Below, in pieces: positions 7,056-7,744 of a DNA stretch of 7,744 bases. Position numbers and translations under genes: made by a program. The notes under the pieces were generated by a model, which was given only the letters and a program-made list of their open reading frames with translations, ran no database searches and was not told where the DNA came from. Source of the stretch: Desulfobacteraceae bacterium (GTDB lineage Bacteria; Desulfobacterota; Desulfobacteria; Desulfobacterales; Desulfobacteraceae); NCBI GenBank assembly GCA_011390435.1, contig JAABSK010000119.1, positions 1 to 7,744 of the forward strand. Reading direction: 5' to 3'. Numbering within the stretch: the stretch's first letter is position 1; every line of letters starts with the position of its first letter.

Positions 7056-7744
7056 TAACCGTACCGCCTACAGACAGCACCACCAGAAAAACGGGCTGGC
7101 CTCTTTTGACATTACGGTCAAAGAAACCAACCTCAATATTCAGGCCGGCTCAAATCTCTCAAAACAGGCGATTCAGGCAGTTTTGACCTGCAGGAACCAG
7201 ATCGAAACCTACATTGCCTATCATCCGGAATTTAAAACCGCCTACCACCCGCTGCACAAAGATCCGATGGCGCCGCAGCTTATCCAGACCATGATCAATG
7301 CAGGCATCCAGGCAGATGTCGGCCCCATGGCTGCTGTGGCAGGGGCTGTAGCAGAATATACCGGCCGCTGCCTGCTGGATCTTACAGATGAAGTGGTGGT
7401 GGAAAACGGAGGGGATATTTTTATCAAATCCGATACGGATACGATTTTTGGCATTCATGTCTCCACTTCGTCTTTATATGCGCACATGGGCATACAGGTG
7501 AAAAAACGCAGCCATGCTTACGGCATCTGTACATCATCCGGCACTCTGGGTCATTCAAAAAGCTTTGGCACGGCTGATGCCGCCACTGTACTGGCCGCCT
7601 CCTGCCCGCTGGCAGATGCTGTGGCAACCGCCATGGGCAATAAAGTAAAAAGATCAGCTGACATTCAGGATGCCATTGACTGGGCAAAATCCATCCCGGG
7701 GGTTGAAGGTCTGATCATCATTAAAAACGACCACATTGGTTTAT
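7048..7744 (+). CDS. UPF0280 family protein, ApbE-like (3' end cut by window)
   Basis: The frame is open from the ATG at 7048 to the window edge (232 codons), so the gene is nearly complete for a family of roughly 240-280 residues. It overlaps the end of the HD gene by 8 bases, which points to translational coupling; no strong ribosome site precedes it. Recognisable family blocks are AGIQADVGPMAAVAGAVAE (85-103), VENGGDIF (118-125), GICTSSGTLGHSKSFG (159-174) and ADAATV followed by CPLADAVATAMGN. UPF0280 proteins share the ApbE fold, whose founding members attach FMN to proteins, but no function is established for this family. Catalysis of flavin transfer here would be speculation. The mrp (apbC-like) gene two positions upstream gives a possible Fe-S or redox link. 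Confidence 0.88.
   Translation, partial: MFDNRTAYRQHHQKNGLASFDITVKETNLNIQAGSNLSKQAIQAVLTCRNQIETYIAYHPEFKTAYHPLHKDPMAPQLIQTMINAGIQADVGPMAAVAGAVAEYTGRCLLDLTDEVVVENGGDIFIKSDTDTIFGIHVSTSSLYAHMGIQVKKRSHAYGICTSSGTLGHSKSFGTADAATVLAASCPLADAVATAMGNKVKRSADIQDAIDWAKSIPGVEGLIIIKNDHIGL

Overview
The window reads as an ordinary, well-packed piece of chromosome. It probably comes from an anaerobic sulfate-reducing member of the Desulfobacterota (Desulfobacterales type). That placement is inference. It rests on the mid-range GC content, an RpoH-type sigma factor next to a TPR/lipoprotein pair, a short Mrp ATPase without an N-terminal MIP18 domain, and a UPF0280 gene, a family I associate with such anaerobes and with methanogens. 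No ribosomal or other strict marker gene is present to fix the lineage.

Region 1 (1-1162) is the 3' part of a hybrid sensor histidine kinase on the plus strand. Its sensor half lies outside the window. Region 2 (1163-1448) is the only intergenic stretch of any size. It holds a complete tRNA-Arg(UCU) gene on the minus strand, a weak two-way terminator-like hairpin between the convergent kinase and tRNA genes, and candidate divergent promoters for the tRNA and for the sigma-factor gene.

Region 3 (1449-7744) is a plus-strand cluster of six genes that looks like one operon. In order it encodes an RpoH-family sigma factor, a TPR-repeat lipoprotein, a LolB/DUF4292-like outer-membrane lipoprotein, an Mrp/ApbC-type Fe-S carrier ATPase, an HD-domain dGTPase-like triphosphohydrolase, and a UPF0280 (ApbE-like) protein cut by the window end. 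Spacings are 37, 0, 51, 11 and -8 bases, with no terminator visible inside the cluster.

The cluster joins stress-type transcription control, envelope lipoprotein handling, Fe-S cluster delivery and nucleotide turnover. The TPR plus LolB-like pair resembles the gene pair upstream of ispE in Pseudomonas. The Mrp (ApbC-like) and UPF0280 (ApbE-like) genes are both related to proteins named for alternative thiamine/Fe-S phenotypes. I see no phage, insertion sequence, CRISPR array, toxin-antitoxin pair or defence system, and nothing that convincingly amounts to an undescribed system. The points most worth a second look are the operon content itself, a 17-codon mini-ORF linking the lipoprotein gene to mrp, and the TTG start of the HD gene.
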